This document shows positions 4,751 through 11,572 of a stretch of DNA of 11,770 bases, piece by piece. The notes under the pieces are model-generated. The model saw nothing but the letters and a program-made list of their open reading frames with translations, had not been told where the DNA came from and searched no databases. Source of the DNA: DATESZ01 sp035283845 (GTDB lineage Bacteria > Desulfobacterota > Syntrophia > Syntrophales > JACQWR01); assembly GCA_035283845.1 (NCBI GenBank), contig DATESZ010000102.1:1-11770 (forward strand), in the 5' to 3' direction. Both the position numbers and the translations under genes were made by a program. The first letter of the stretch is position 1; each line of letters starts with the position of its first letter.

Positions 4751-4976
4751 CGTAAACGCGTTCTTCATCTACCAACTGTGATGCATAGAGAAGAGCTGCC
4801 CGGATGTCCTCTTTTTCCAACTCCGGATAATCATCGAGGAGTTGATCCGTTGTTATACCGTTAGCCAAGGCTTTGAGAAGCTGTTCGACAGTAATCCGCA
4901 TCCCCCTGATCGTGGGTTTTCCTACCATTACGTCCGGGTGAGCGGTAATACGGTCCATAATGTTTACCTGTTCCAT
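4734..4976 (-). CDS. DUF433 family protein (putative antitoxin)
   Basis: From ATG 4976 the protein has 80 residues: MEQVNIMDRITAHPDVMVGK, then PTIRGMRITVEQLLKALANG and DDYPELEKEDIRAALLYASQ. The GKPTIRGMRITV box and the YPELEKEDIRAAL helix define DUF433. AGAGG lies eight bases before this ATG; a shorter start at 4961 and a TTG at 5045 are also in frame. DUF433 proteins are winged-helix-like and usually precede a DUF5615 toxin, of which only a stump seems to follow here. A promoter lies at 5079-5108. Compared with the DUF433 gene at 2498 this one is clearly divergent, so the two are separate acquisitions and not a local duplication. Confidence 0.85.
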   Translation of the reverse strand: MEQVNIMDRITAHPDVMVGKPTIRGMRITVEQLLKALANGITTDQLLDDYPELEKEDIRAALLYASQLVDEERVYDVGSN

Positions 4977-5078
4977 TTGCGCCGCCTCTTTTCTGGCTCT
5001 ATTTCGGAAATCCACTGAATTAAAATATGCAACGTCCAGCGCCAATCCATCAGAATCATTCTATGTTGCTGTTAATTT

Positions 5079-5108
5079 TCATTATCTTCATTAACCGAAT
5101 AAAGTCAA
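5079..5108 (-). promoter_or_regulatory. Probable promoter of the DUF433 gene
   Basis: On the minus strand TTGACT (5108-5103), 18 bases, then TAATGA (5084-5079). Transcription would start near 5072, upstream of every possible DUF433 start. The surrounding 5046-5161 gap is AT-rich and otherwise empty; no clear terminator for the RDD gene was found in it. Confidence 0.45.
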
Positions 5109-5161
5109 GCCTCATCTCTTTATTAATAATGATTATGGCCATCAGAGGGACGCTGAACATG

Positions 5162-5665
5162 CTATTTGCCCCATAGATTTAACTGGGACATCCTGCGTTC
5201 TCCCCTGTTTACGATAACAACCACCGTACCGGCAATCTTGTCGTGCCATCCCTGTTTTTTGCCATCGAAGGCGGCCCAGATGAAGCCAAGGTAAATAACC
5301 ATGGCTGAAACAATGTACCCCATCCACCGGAGAAACGCGACGCCGTAGTTCAGGTTTCTTCCCGCAATCCCTATAACCTTGAGCTTGAGCATTATTTTTC
5401 CCGGCGTCTGACCTATGGCGCCGTGGAAATAGGTAAAATATACCGCACTGATAAACAGACCCATGATGATATGGCCTATCAGTAAACCGGCGGTCGCACT
5501 ATTCCAGATCCCGGCAACAAGATCAGGGCTGTGGGAATAGGGTTGCAAGGGAAAAATCAGGGATTCCACAAGAATAATAATAAGATAAATAATGTAAAGG
5601 ATTATCTTGTCAACAAAAATTGCCAATCCCCGCCGCCAGAAGCCGCCGTAGCTATGCTCCATCAT
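5162..5665 (-). CDS. RDD family membrane protein
   Basis: The 167-residue protein begins MMEHSYGGFWRRGLAIFVDK; the F-W-R-R-x-x-A-x-x-x-D start is the RDD domain signature (PF06271). Membrane helices are expected at about residues 18-40, 56-82 and 112-132. Between them lies the family segment GAIGQTPGKIMLKLKVIG, and near the end DGKKQGWHDKIAGTVVV, where G-W-H-D-x-x-A-x-T is typical. RDD proteins are inner-membrane proteins, some linked to ion transport, mostly of unknown role. The ATG overlaps the rsmE stop (ATGA), so it is the third gene of the prmA-rsmE transcript. The final 15 residues (ERRMSQLNLWGK) extend a little past the domain. Confidence 0.9.
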   Translation of the reverse strand: MMEHSYGGFWRRGLAIFVDKIILYIIYLIIILVESLIFPLQPYSHSPDLVAGIWNSATAGLLIGHIIMGLFISAVYFTYFHGAIGQTPGKIMLKLKVIGIAGRNLNYGVAFLRWMGYIVSAMVIYLGFIWAAFDGKKQGWHDKIAGTVVVIVNRGERRMSQLNLWGK

Positions 5666-6438
5666 AGAGTTTCTCCTTTCTTTCTGACTGAGCCGAATGC
5701 GCCTTTTTCGTATTGAATAACAGAAAGTATTGCCAGCGCCGCGGTTTCCACCTTCAATATCTGCTTCCCCAGGCTGACGGAAGTAAAATTCATGCTTTCC
5801 GCCAGTTCAATTTCCTCTTCGGCGAATCCTCCTTCCGGACCTACGACAAGGAAGAAATCTCCAATTACTTCCTTTCCCTTTTCCTGCAAAACTTGCTTAA
5901 AATTTCTCCTGGTCTCTTCTTCCCAGAAAATGATTTTGGCGGCGTCCTCTCCTGCTGATTGGAGCATTTTTTTAAAGCCAAGGATATTTCCCACTTCCGG
6001 TATGCTGCGGGAGTGGCATTTCCTGGCCGCTTCCAGGGCTATCTTCTGCCACCTGGCCTGTTTTAATCCGGTCTTTTCCGGCGCAAACCTGGGGACTGAC
6101 CTTGCTGAAAGGAAGGGAATGATCCTGCTTGCCCCCAATTCGCAGGCCTTTTCGATAATGAAATCCATCTTCTTTGCCTTGGGAAGGGACTGGGCAAGGG
6201 TGATATTTATCGTTTCTTCCTGTATGATTTTCTTCCCCCTGATCTCCAGAAGGACGGATTCCCGGTCATGCCCGAGGATGACAGCATCATATTCCCGTCC
6301 AGTTCCGTCGAAAAGCAGCAGCCCTTCGCCCTGTTTCATGCGGAGAACGGAAACCACATATTGACGGTCTTCACCCGTCAACCTGCATCGGTCGCCCGTC
6401 TCCATTTCCCTGGGATGATAGATTCTCGATATGGTCAT
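5662..6438 (-). CDS. rsmE: 16S rRNA (uracil-1498-N3)-methyltransferase RsmE
   Basis: The 258-residue protein is full length for RsmE, which transfers a methyl group from S-adenosylmethionine to N3 of U1498 in the 30S subunit. It has the N-terminal RNA-binding part (MTISRIYHPREMETGDRCRL) and the SPOUT domain with KMDFIIEKACELG (90-102), RWQKIALEAARKCHS (129-143), the knot loop VVGPEGGFAEEEI (198-210) and SLGKQILKVETAALAIL (222-238). The usual L-G-x-R-I-L-R-x-E-T-A-A reads with lysines here, a conservative change. It starts six bases after the prmA stop and overlaps the RDD gene by four bases. The prmA-rsmE order is common in bacteria. Confidence 0.95.
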   Translation of the reverse strand: MTISRIYHPREMETGDRCRLTGEDRQYVVSVLRMKQGEGLLLFDGTGREYDAVILGHDRESVLLEIRGKKIIQEETINITLAQSLPKAKKMDFIIEKACELGASRIIPFLSARSVPRFAPEKTGLKQARWQKIALEAARKCHSRSIPEVGNILGFKKMLQSAGEDAAKIIFWEEETRRNFKQVLQEKGKEVIGDFFLVVGPEGGFAEEEIELAESMNFTSVSLGKQILKVETAALAILSVIQYEKGAFGSVRKKGETL

Positions 6439-6444
6439 GACTTT

Positions 6445-7383
6445 CTACGGTATCGTCAATAATTCGTCTCTGCAAAATACATAACACAGCCACTCCGCCC
6501 TTTTTATCTTTTGACAGAGACAAAGAGGGGGTTGAAGGAACCGCTCCTCTATCTCCCTGCTGTTTTGTTCAATGATACCGGATATCACTAAATATCCGCA
6601 TGGTGCAAGAAGGCGTTGCAGATCGGCGCATATTTCAACGAGCAGCTTTTCTGTGAGATTCGCCACTATCAGATTAAACCGCTGCCGGAGGGAGCGTATT
6701 TCCTGGCTCCTTACTAACAGTCTTTTTTTAACCTTATTCAGGATGGCGTTACTTTGGGCGATCTCAACGGCGGTCTCGTCTATATCCACGCAGAGGACCT
6801 GCTTAGCCCCTAACTTGGCGGCCGCGATGCCGAGAATGCCCGTGCCGGCGCCCACATCCAGGACTTTCCAGCCTGACGTGTCATTTTTTGAAAAGATGCC
6901 TTCCATCGCTTCTACGCACATAGACGTGGATTGATGCTGGCCGGTGCCGAAGGCCATGCCGGGATCTATTTCAATAACAATATCACCATCCGCTGGCCCG
7001 TAAGGCTCCCAGGTGGGTTTGATAATAAATCTTTTGCCGATACGCAGAGGATGGAAGTATTTTTTCCACTCCTGTCCCCAATCGGGGGAAGTGATTTCTT
7101 TTATCGTAAAGTTTGTTTTGTCTGAATCAGGAAATATAAGGTGCAGACTGTCAAGGTAGGTCCTAAGGGAGACAATGGCCGCTTCTTTTTTGTCCCAGGG
7201 AAGATAGCCTGTCAGAGATTCGGGCCGGTTTAGTTCCTCATGTTTGGGGAAAGAGGCTGCGAGGGTTTCCTGGTACACCCCTTCGGCGCCGATTTCCATC
7301 ATAAAATCGGAAACGGCATCCGTCAGTTCAGGCGCAACCGAAAAATCAACCCTCAGCCATTTGTCACCCGATAATCCCCCCAT
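6445..7383 (-). CDS. prmA: Ribosomal protein L11 methyltransferase PrmA
   Basis: PrmA trimethylates ribosomal protein L11 using S-adenosylmethionine. From the ATG at 7383 the protein has 312 residues, the usual family length, and the conserved N-terminal domain starts at once with KWLRVDFSVAPELTDAVSDF. Landmarks are DWGQEWKKYFHPLRIG (101-116), the PGMAFGTGQHQSTSM motif (141-155), the cofactor loop VLDVGAGTGILGIAA (174-188), the acidic VDIDE and LIVANLT. The same frame stays open up to ATG 7554, with further possible starts at 7485 (ATG directly behind GGGGAGG) and 7476 (GTG). The extra residues are encoded partly by a GC-rich palindromic repeat and match nothing in the family, so I prefer 7383, although its AAGGAGGG sits too close to the ATG. 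Confidence 0.92.
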   Translation of the reverse strand: MGGLSGDKWLRVDFSVAPELTDAVSDFMMEIGAEGVYQETLAASFPKHEELNRPESLTGYLPWDKKEAAIVSLRTYLDSLHLIFPDSDKTNFTIKEITSPDWGQEWKKYFHPLRIGKRFIIKPTWEPYGPADGDIVIEIDPGMAFGTGQHQSTSMCVEAMEGIFSKNDTSGWKVLDVGAGTGILGIAAAKLGAKQVLCVDIDETAVEIAQSNAILNKVKKRLLVRSQEIRSLRQRFNLIVANLTEKLLVEICADLQRLLAPCGYLVISGIIEQNSREIEERFLQPPLCLCQKIKRAEWLCYVFCRDELLTIP

Positions 7384-7418
7384 CCCTCCTTTGCACGGGA
7401 GGGTCAAGGGGAGATGAT
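7373..7418. repeat. GC-rich palindromic repeat at the 5' end of prmA
   Basis: The sequence has nested inverted repeats: CCCTCC (7384-7389) pairs with GGAGGG (7398-7403), and the outer AATCcCCCC (from 7373) pairs imperfectly with GGGGaGATgATT (to 7418). It resembles the small extragenic palindromes scattered in many proteobacterial genomes, and its C/G-rich cores resemble those in the element at 10361-10567. It overlaps the presumed prmA start and supplies the purine-rich GGAGGG on the mRNA. Confidence 0.55.
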
Positions 7419-7592
7419 TTTCCTTGCTCTTTGCGTTGCAAGTCAGCATGAATGTTTCACTTCTGTTTTTTTCCACCGCTGTCATCCTCCCCTTTTGACA
7501 TAAAGCATGGGGACTTTCCTGATGTTTCGTAACTTGACTTTTCAAGCCCTTCATGCTAACCGCGATAGTCGAGAAGTCCCGAAGGAGCTCAG

Positions 7593-8273
7593 TTGCGATA
7601 TTACCCCATATGCCTGAATATCACAAATAAAAGGTGCATCGTCGTGGGCGGCGGGGCTGTCGGTGAGCGGAAGGCGGAGCGCCTTCTCAAATGCGGGGCA
7701 CGTGTCGCCGTTGTCAGCCGGGAATTGACGCCGGCATTGGAAAGAATGAAAAATGAAGGTTGGATCGAGCACATTGATGCCGAGTACGATAATGCTCATC
7801 TTGACCTTGCCTTTATGGTAATCGGGGCTGCAAGCCGCAACGATGTAAACAAGAAGATTTCCGAGGATGCGAGGTCGCGCGGTATCCTCGTCAATATTGC
7901 GGACGATCCGGGCAGGGGCGATTTCATCCTTCCCTCTCTGGTTGAGCGGGGAGACCTGGTTATTGCAGTATCAACGGGGGGTAAAAGTCCCGCCTTAGCC
8001 AAAAAACTGAGGAAAGAGCTGGGATCGTTATTTGGCCAGGAGTATGCTGTTTTTCTCGATATTATGGGAGATCTTAGGGAACGGGCGCTTGTTGGTGGCT
8101 CCTCTTCCGAGGAGAACAGGAAGATATTCGAGGCTATTGTCAATTCCGATATTCTCTGTCACATTAAAGAGGGGAACTGGGAAGGTGTAAAAGGGCGCCT
8201 CCTGGAAATTGCCGGCATAGGTGTGAGGTTGAACGGTAAAGGTATCGGGACAAGAGATAGCTCAAAGGGGTGA
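7593..8273 (+). CDS. Precorrin-2 dehydrogenase / siroheme synthase N-terminal domain type
   Basis: The 226-residue protein oxidises precorrin-2 to sirohydrochlorin with NAD and may also insert iron, as CysG-N and Met8 do. It shows the Rossmann motif CIVVGGGAVGERKAERLL (15-32) and the segment ADDPGRGDFILPSLVERGDL (103-122), followed by VIAVSTGGKSPALAKKLRKE. There is no C-terminal SAM-dependent methyltransferase domain, so uroporphyrinogen methylation must be done elsewhere. The start is TTG 7593, chosen because AAGGAG lies seven bases upstream and the protein then begins MRYYPICLNI as in relatives. It is the first gene of the tetrapyrrole cluster and ends three bases before the next start. Its promoter probably lies in 7495-7590; TTGACA at 7495 and TTGACT at 7534 are present but lack good -10 boxes. 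Confidence 0.92.
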   Translation: MRYYPICLNITNKRCIVVGGGAVGERKAERLLKCGARVAVVSRELTPALERMKNEGWIEHIDAEYDNAHLDLAFMVIGAASRNDVNKKISEDARSRGILVNIADDPGRGDFILPSLVERGDLVIAVSTGGKSPALAKKLRKELGSLFGQEYAVFLDIMGDLRERALVGGSSSEENRKIFEAIVNSDILCHIKEGNWEGVKGRLLEIAGIGVRLNGKGIGTRDSSKG

Positions 8274-8276
8274 AAC

Positions 8277-9089
8277 ATGGATATTTTATTCTTTAAGGCG
8301 GCCCTTGCCGCTTACTTTCTCAGCACTGTCGGCTACGTGGCATCCCTTCTCGTAAAGCGGGTGCTGGTGGCCAAGGTGTCCATGTGGGTGCTTTTCTCTG
8401 CTTTTTTTGTGCAGAGCCTGTCCTTCGGCGCCAGATGTATCGCAACAGGACATAGTCCGATTCTCGGTATTCATGACGCTCTTTCTCTTATTGCCTGGAT
8501 AATGACGGGTGCTTACCTTGCCTTTCAGTTGAAAACAAAGACCATGATTCTCGGCTCATTTGTATCACCGGCGGCTTTTATGCTGATGATTATCGCCTCC
8601 ATCGGGATAGGGGAGCATGTTTCCATCCCTCCAGCTCTACAGGGCAGTCTGGTGCCTTTGCACGTGGTCCTGGCGGTAACCGGGGAAGCTTTTTTTGCCC
8701 TTGCCTCCTGCGCCGGCGCCATGTATCTTGTTCAGGACAGTTTAATAAAAAATAAAAAAGGACGCAGTTTCAGCCGGCTGCTTCCCTCTCTGAGAGATTT
8801 GGATAGGATAAATCATATCTGCCTTCTGGGCGGGTTCCCGCTGCTGACGCTGGGCGTTCTGGTGGGATCTATCTGGGCGCGCACGGCCTGGGGAAGCCAC
8901 TGGCAGTGGGATCCCAAACAGATATGGACGCTTGCAGCATGGTGCCTGTACGCTCTTTTACTCCATCAAAGACTTGCCATCGGGTGGAGAGGGCATAAAG
9001 CGGCATGGTTTTCCCTGTTGGCCTTCTTTTTTCTCCTTCTGTGCGTCGTTGTAAACCAGTTTTCTACCACTCTACACAGATTTGTTTGA
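8277..9089 (+). CDS. CcsA/HemX-type cytochrome c assembly family membrane protein
   Basis: The 270-residue protein is strongly hydrophobic with about eight membrane helices. It carries the tryptophan-rich haem-handling motif WGSHWQWDPKQIWTLAAW (near 207-224) of the CcsA/CcmC family (PF01578), together with conserved histidines in GIHDALSLIAW, HVVLAVTGEAFF and NQFSTTLHRF. Family members move or bind haem for cytochrome c maturation; the HemX branch sits beside hemA and in Bacillus influences the level of glutamyl-tRNA reductase. The position between the siroheme gene and hemA favours the HemX-like reading, but a CcsA role in cytochrome c assembly cannot be excluded. AAAGGGGTGA just before the ATG serves as ribosome site and overlaps the upstream stop. 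Confidence 0.88.
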   Translation: MDILFFKAALAAYFLSTVGYVASLLVKRVLVAKVSMWVLFSAFFVQSLSFGARCIATGHSPILGIHDALSLIAWIMTGAYLAFQLKTKTMILGSFVSPAAFMLMIIASIGIGEHVSIPPALQGSLVPLHVVLAVTGEAFFALASCAGAMYLVQDSLIKNKKGRSFSRLLPSLRDLDRINHICLLGGFPLLTLGVLVGSIWARTAWGSHWQWDPKQIWTLAAWCLYALLLHQRLAIGWRGHKAAWFSLLAFFFLLLCVVVNQFSTTLHRFV

Positions 9090-9093
9090 TCAA

Positions 9094-10362
9094 ATGAATA
9101 TTATTCTAATCGGGATGAATCATAAAACCGCTCCCCTGGAAATACGGGAGAGACTTTCCCTGTCCTGCTGGACCGACCTTAACCCACTTTCGGAACTGAT
9201 GAAATTTCCCCAGGTAAAGGAGGCGATGTATCTTTCCACCTGCAACAGGGTTGAAGTTCTGGCCGACACGACGGATGCGGAAACAGCGCTCGCCAATCTG
9301 AAATCTTTCATTTTTCACCACGGCAATTTATCACCGGAGGAAATGGAGCGGTGTCTGTACGTGCATGTCGACAAGGATGCCGTGCATCATCTCTTTCGGG
9401 TAACAGCCAGTCTCGACTCACTCGTCATGGGAGAGCCGCAGATCCTTGGTCAGGTCAAGGATGCCTATCACCGGGCGGTGGAAAATAATGCCACGGGAAT
9501 GATCCTGAACAAGGTGCTGCACCATGCCTTCCGGGTCGCTAAAAGAGTGAGGACGGAAACGGCAATCGCGAATAATGCCGTCTCCGTAAGTTATGCAGCG
9601 GTAGAACTGGCGAAGAAGATCTTCGGAAGCCTGGAAGGGAAGATAGTGCTCCTTGTCGGCGCCGGCGAGATGTCTGAACTCGCGGCGCGCCATCTGATCA
9701 ATCATGGGGTAGGGAGATTTCTTATTGCTAATCGCACCTACTCGCGAGCCCTGGAGATGGCCGACGCTTTTCAGGGCACGGCCGTGGAATTCAGTGACCT
9801 GGCAAACAAACTGGGGGAGGCGGATATTGTTATCGCCTCCACCGGCGCGGCAGGTTACGTGATTACGAGGGAAATGGTTGCCCAGGCCCTGCACGGAAGA
9901 CGAAACCGTCTGCTTTTTCTGATAGATATTGCCGTTCCGAGGGACGTTGATCCGGAGGCGGGTGAAATAGACAATGTTTTTCTATACAATATCGATGACC
10001 TGCAGGAGGTCGTGGATGATAATATAAGGAGCCGCAGGCAGGAGGCGGAAAGAGCGGAAGCCATCATTGAGGAAGAGGTGATTAAATGCCGGGTTTGGAT
10101 GAACAGTCTAATGGTTGTCCCGACGATTGTTTCCATCAGGGAAAAGGTGGAAGACATCATAAAGGGCGAACTGGAGAAATCCGCTTCCTGGATGAAAAAT
10201 TTACGTGACGAGGAAAAAAATAACGTGGAGACGCTTGCCAAATCCATTGTTAACAAGATTATCCACGATCCTATAACCAGCCTTAAGGAGGAAAGCCAGG
10301 ACAACGGGGTGACTCCCTACTTAGTGGCGGTGAGGAGGTTATTCAAGCTGGACCAGAATTGA
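9094..10362 (+). CDS. hemA: Glutamyl-tRNA reductase
   Basis: HemA reduces glutamyl-tRNA to glutamate-1-semialdehyde with NADPH, the first committed step of the C5 route to haem. From ATG 9094 the protein has 422 residues and begins MNIILIGMNHKTAPLEIRER, aligning with known N-termini. The catalytic cysteine is Cys50 in YLSTCNRVE. Also present are GEPQILGQVKDAY, the NADPH-binding LLVGAGEMSELAARHL, IASTGAAGYVI, the stretch FLIDIAVPRDVDPE and a C-terminal helical dimerisation part. A TTG at 9082 is in frame but would overlap the previous gene. Neither start has a good Shine-Dalgarno sequence, which suggests translational coupling to the upstream gene four bases away. The TGA stop lies at the very edge of the repeat element that follows. 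Confidence 0.96.
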   Translation: MNIILIGMNHKTAPLEIRERLSLSCWTDLNPLSELMKFPQVKEAMYLSTCNRVEVLADTTDAETALANLKSFIFHHGNLSPEEMERCLYVHVDKDAVHHLFRVTASLDSLVMGEPQILGQVKDAYHRAVENNATGMILNKVLHHAFRVAKRVRTETAIANNAVSVSYAAVELAKKIFGSLEGKIVLLVGAGEMSELAARHLINHGVGRFLIANRTYSRALEMADAFQGTAVEFSDLANKLGEADIVIASTGAAGYVITREMVAQALHGRRNRLLFLIDIAVPRDVDPEAGEIDNVFLYNIDDLQEVVDDNIRSRRQEAERAEAIIEEEVIKCRVWMNSLMVVPTIVSIREKVEDIIKGELEKSASWMKNLRDEEKNNVETLAKSIVNKIIHDPITSLKEESQDNGVTPYLVAVRRLFKLDQN

Positions 10363-10567
10363 CGGCCTCGTAAAAAGTCACTATTCCCTCCCCTGGCGGG
10401 AGGGCTGTAATTATTTTCTTCCTTATTTCTCCCCCACTTGCTGGGGGAGGCAGGAGGGGGTAAAAGGGAGGGGGAAAATAACGTTCAGGAATAGGGCCAC
10501 TTATCACCCCCACCCTAACCCTCCCCCGTCAAGGGGGAGGAGATTTCGGACTTTTTACGAGGACGTC
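10361..10567. mobile_element. 207-bp MITE-like element between hemA and hemC
   Basis: The ends are inverted repeats: gacggcctcgtaaaaagtc (10361-10379) and gactttttacgaggacgtc (10549-10567), 14 bases perfect at the core and 18 of 19 overall. Inside are three GC hairpins: CCCTCCC/GGGAGGG (10386-10404), CTCCCCCA/TGGGGGAG (about 10429-10449) and CCTCCCCC/GGGGGAGG (about 10520-10540). CTATTCC (10381-10387) also pairs with GGAATAG (10488-10494). It codes for nothing. The layout is that of a non-autonomous miniature element or a large structured intergenic repeat. Its left end contains part of the hemA stop codon. It would form strong RNA structure in a hemA-hemC message and could attenuate or process it. 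Confidence 0.75.
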
Positions 10568-10623
10568 AGAATTAGGGCTAAATGGGAAGTTTTGAGTTGA
10601 AGTTGTAAGTGGTACGGAGCAAA

Positions 10624-10639
10624 GGAGGGCAGTAAAATC
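10624..10639 (+). promoter_or_regulatory. Ribosome binding site of hemC pointing to an ATC codon
   Basis: A strong GGAGG (10624-10628) stands eight bases before ATC at 10637-10639, which is in frame with hemC and gives I/M-K-E-K-L-K-I-G-T-R. The nearest canonical in-frame start, TTG at 10649, is 20 bases from GGAGG and has only a weak purine run near it. Either ATC is used as a rare start or a former ATG has changed. Confidence 0.55.
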
Positions 10640-10648
10640 AAAGAGAAA

Positions 10649-11572
10649 TTGAAAATAGGAACGCGCGGGAGCAGTCTGGCGCTTACCCAGTCGAACTGGG
10701 TGGCCGACCGGATAGGGGAACGTTTTCCCAATCTTACCATGGAGATCGTTATTATCAAGACGAAGGGGGACATCATGCAGGATGTTTCCCTGGTGAAAAT
10801 CGGCGGCAAAGGGGTTTTCGTCAAGGAAATAGAAGAAGCCCTGCTTGCCGGCGTTATAGACATGGCCGTGCACAGTATGAAAGATGTGCCGGCGGAAGTT
10901 CCGGCAGGTCTGGAGATTGCCATAACCCCGGAAAGGGAAGACCCTCGGGATGTTCTTATCTCCAGGGGCAACAGGAAAATTGAGGAGATGCCCAAAGGCG
11001 CCCGCATCGGAACCGGTTCACTGCGCCGCGGGTATCAGCTCTTAAATCTGCTTCCCGATATTGAGATCGTTCCTTTGCGGGGGAACCTGGATACACGTAT
11101 CAAAAAAATCGAGACGGACAACCTTGCCGGCGTTATTGTAGCGGCATCGGGTCTGAAAAGAATGGGATGGAGTGACCGTGTTTCCCAGTATTTACCCGTG
11201 GAAATGATGCTTCCCGCCGTTGGTCAGGGCGTCCTCGGATTGGAGCTGCGCTCCAATGACAGGGAGACAAAGGAGCTCCTCTCTTTTCTTAACAATGAAA
11301 CGACCTGGATAGAGGTGGGCGCGGAACGGGCTTTCTTGCAGCGGTTAGGAGGCGGCTGCCGGTTGCCCATTGCGGCCTACGGCAAGAGACAGGGCAAACA
11401 GCTTCTGCTGAGGGGATTGGTGGGCGGCATGGATGGCCGGGTGATGATACGGGAAGAGTTGAGGGGACCGGTGGAAACCGGCGCAATGCTCGGCGGGGCG
11501 CTGGCCGATAGGATCCTTGACCGCGGGGGACGTGAGTTGCTGGACGAAGTTGCCGATGCCTGCTTGAGGTAA
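10649..11572 (+). CDS. hemC: Porphobilinogen deaminase (hydroxymethylbilane synthase)
   Basis: HemC joins four porphobilinogen units into hydroxymethylbilane in the cytoplasm, growing the chain on a dipyrromethane cofactor bound to cysteine. From TTG 10649 the protein has 307 residues. It shows KIGTRGSSLALTQSNWVA (2-19), KGVFVKEIEEALL (54-66), the catalytic aspartate in AVHSMKDVPAE (73-83, Asp79), RIGTGSLRRGYQL (119-131), LRGNLDTRIKK (143-153), PAVGQGVLGLELR (189-201) and the cofactor cysteine in LGGGCRLPIAAYG (Cys237). All key residues are present. The coordinates use the conservative TTG start; ribosome-site spacing favours ATC 10637, four codons upstream. A hemA-hemC pairing is usual, but here the repeat element intervenes, leaving 286 bases between the genes. 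Confidence 0.95.
   Translation: MKIGTRGSSLALTQSNWVADRIGERFPNLTMEIVIIKTKGDIMQDVSLVKIGGKGVFVKEIEEALLAGVIDMAVHSMKDVPAEVPAGLEIAITPEREDPRDVLISRGNRKIEEMPKGARIGTGSLRRGYQLLNLLPDIEIVPLRGNLDTRIKKIETDNLAGVIVAASGLKRMGWSDRVSQYLPVEMMLPAVGQGVLGLELRSNDRETKELLSFLNNETTWIEVGAERAFLQRLGGGCRLPIAAYGKRQGKQLLLRGLVGGMDGRVMIREELRGPVETGAMLGGALADRILDRGGRELLDEVADACLR

Noticed and set aside
5792..6364. Plus-strand frame of 190 codons
   Set aside because: It is the complement of rsmE, whose motifs are unmistakable; low-complexity serine-rich translation.
10361..10567. CRISPR array or riboswitch
   Set aside because: The repeated units are inverted hairpins of differing sequence without regular spacers, and the ends form an inverted pair, so a MITE-like element fits better. 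No known riboswitch core was recognised.
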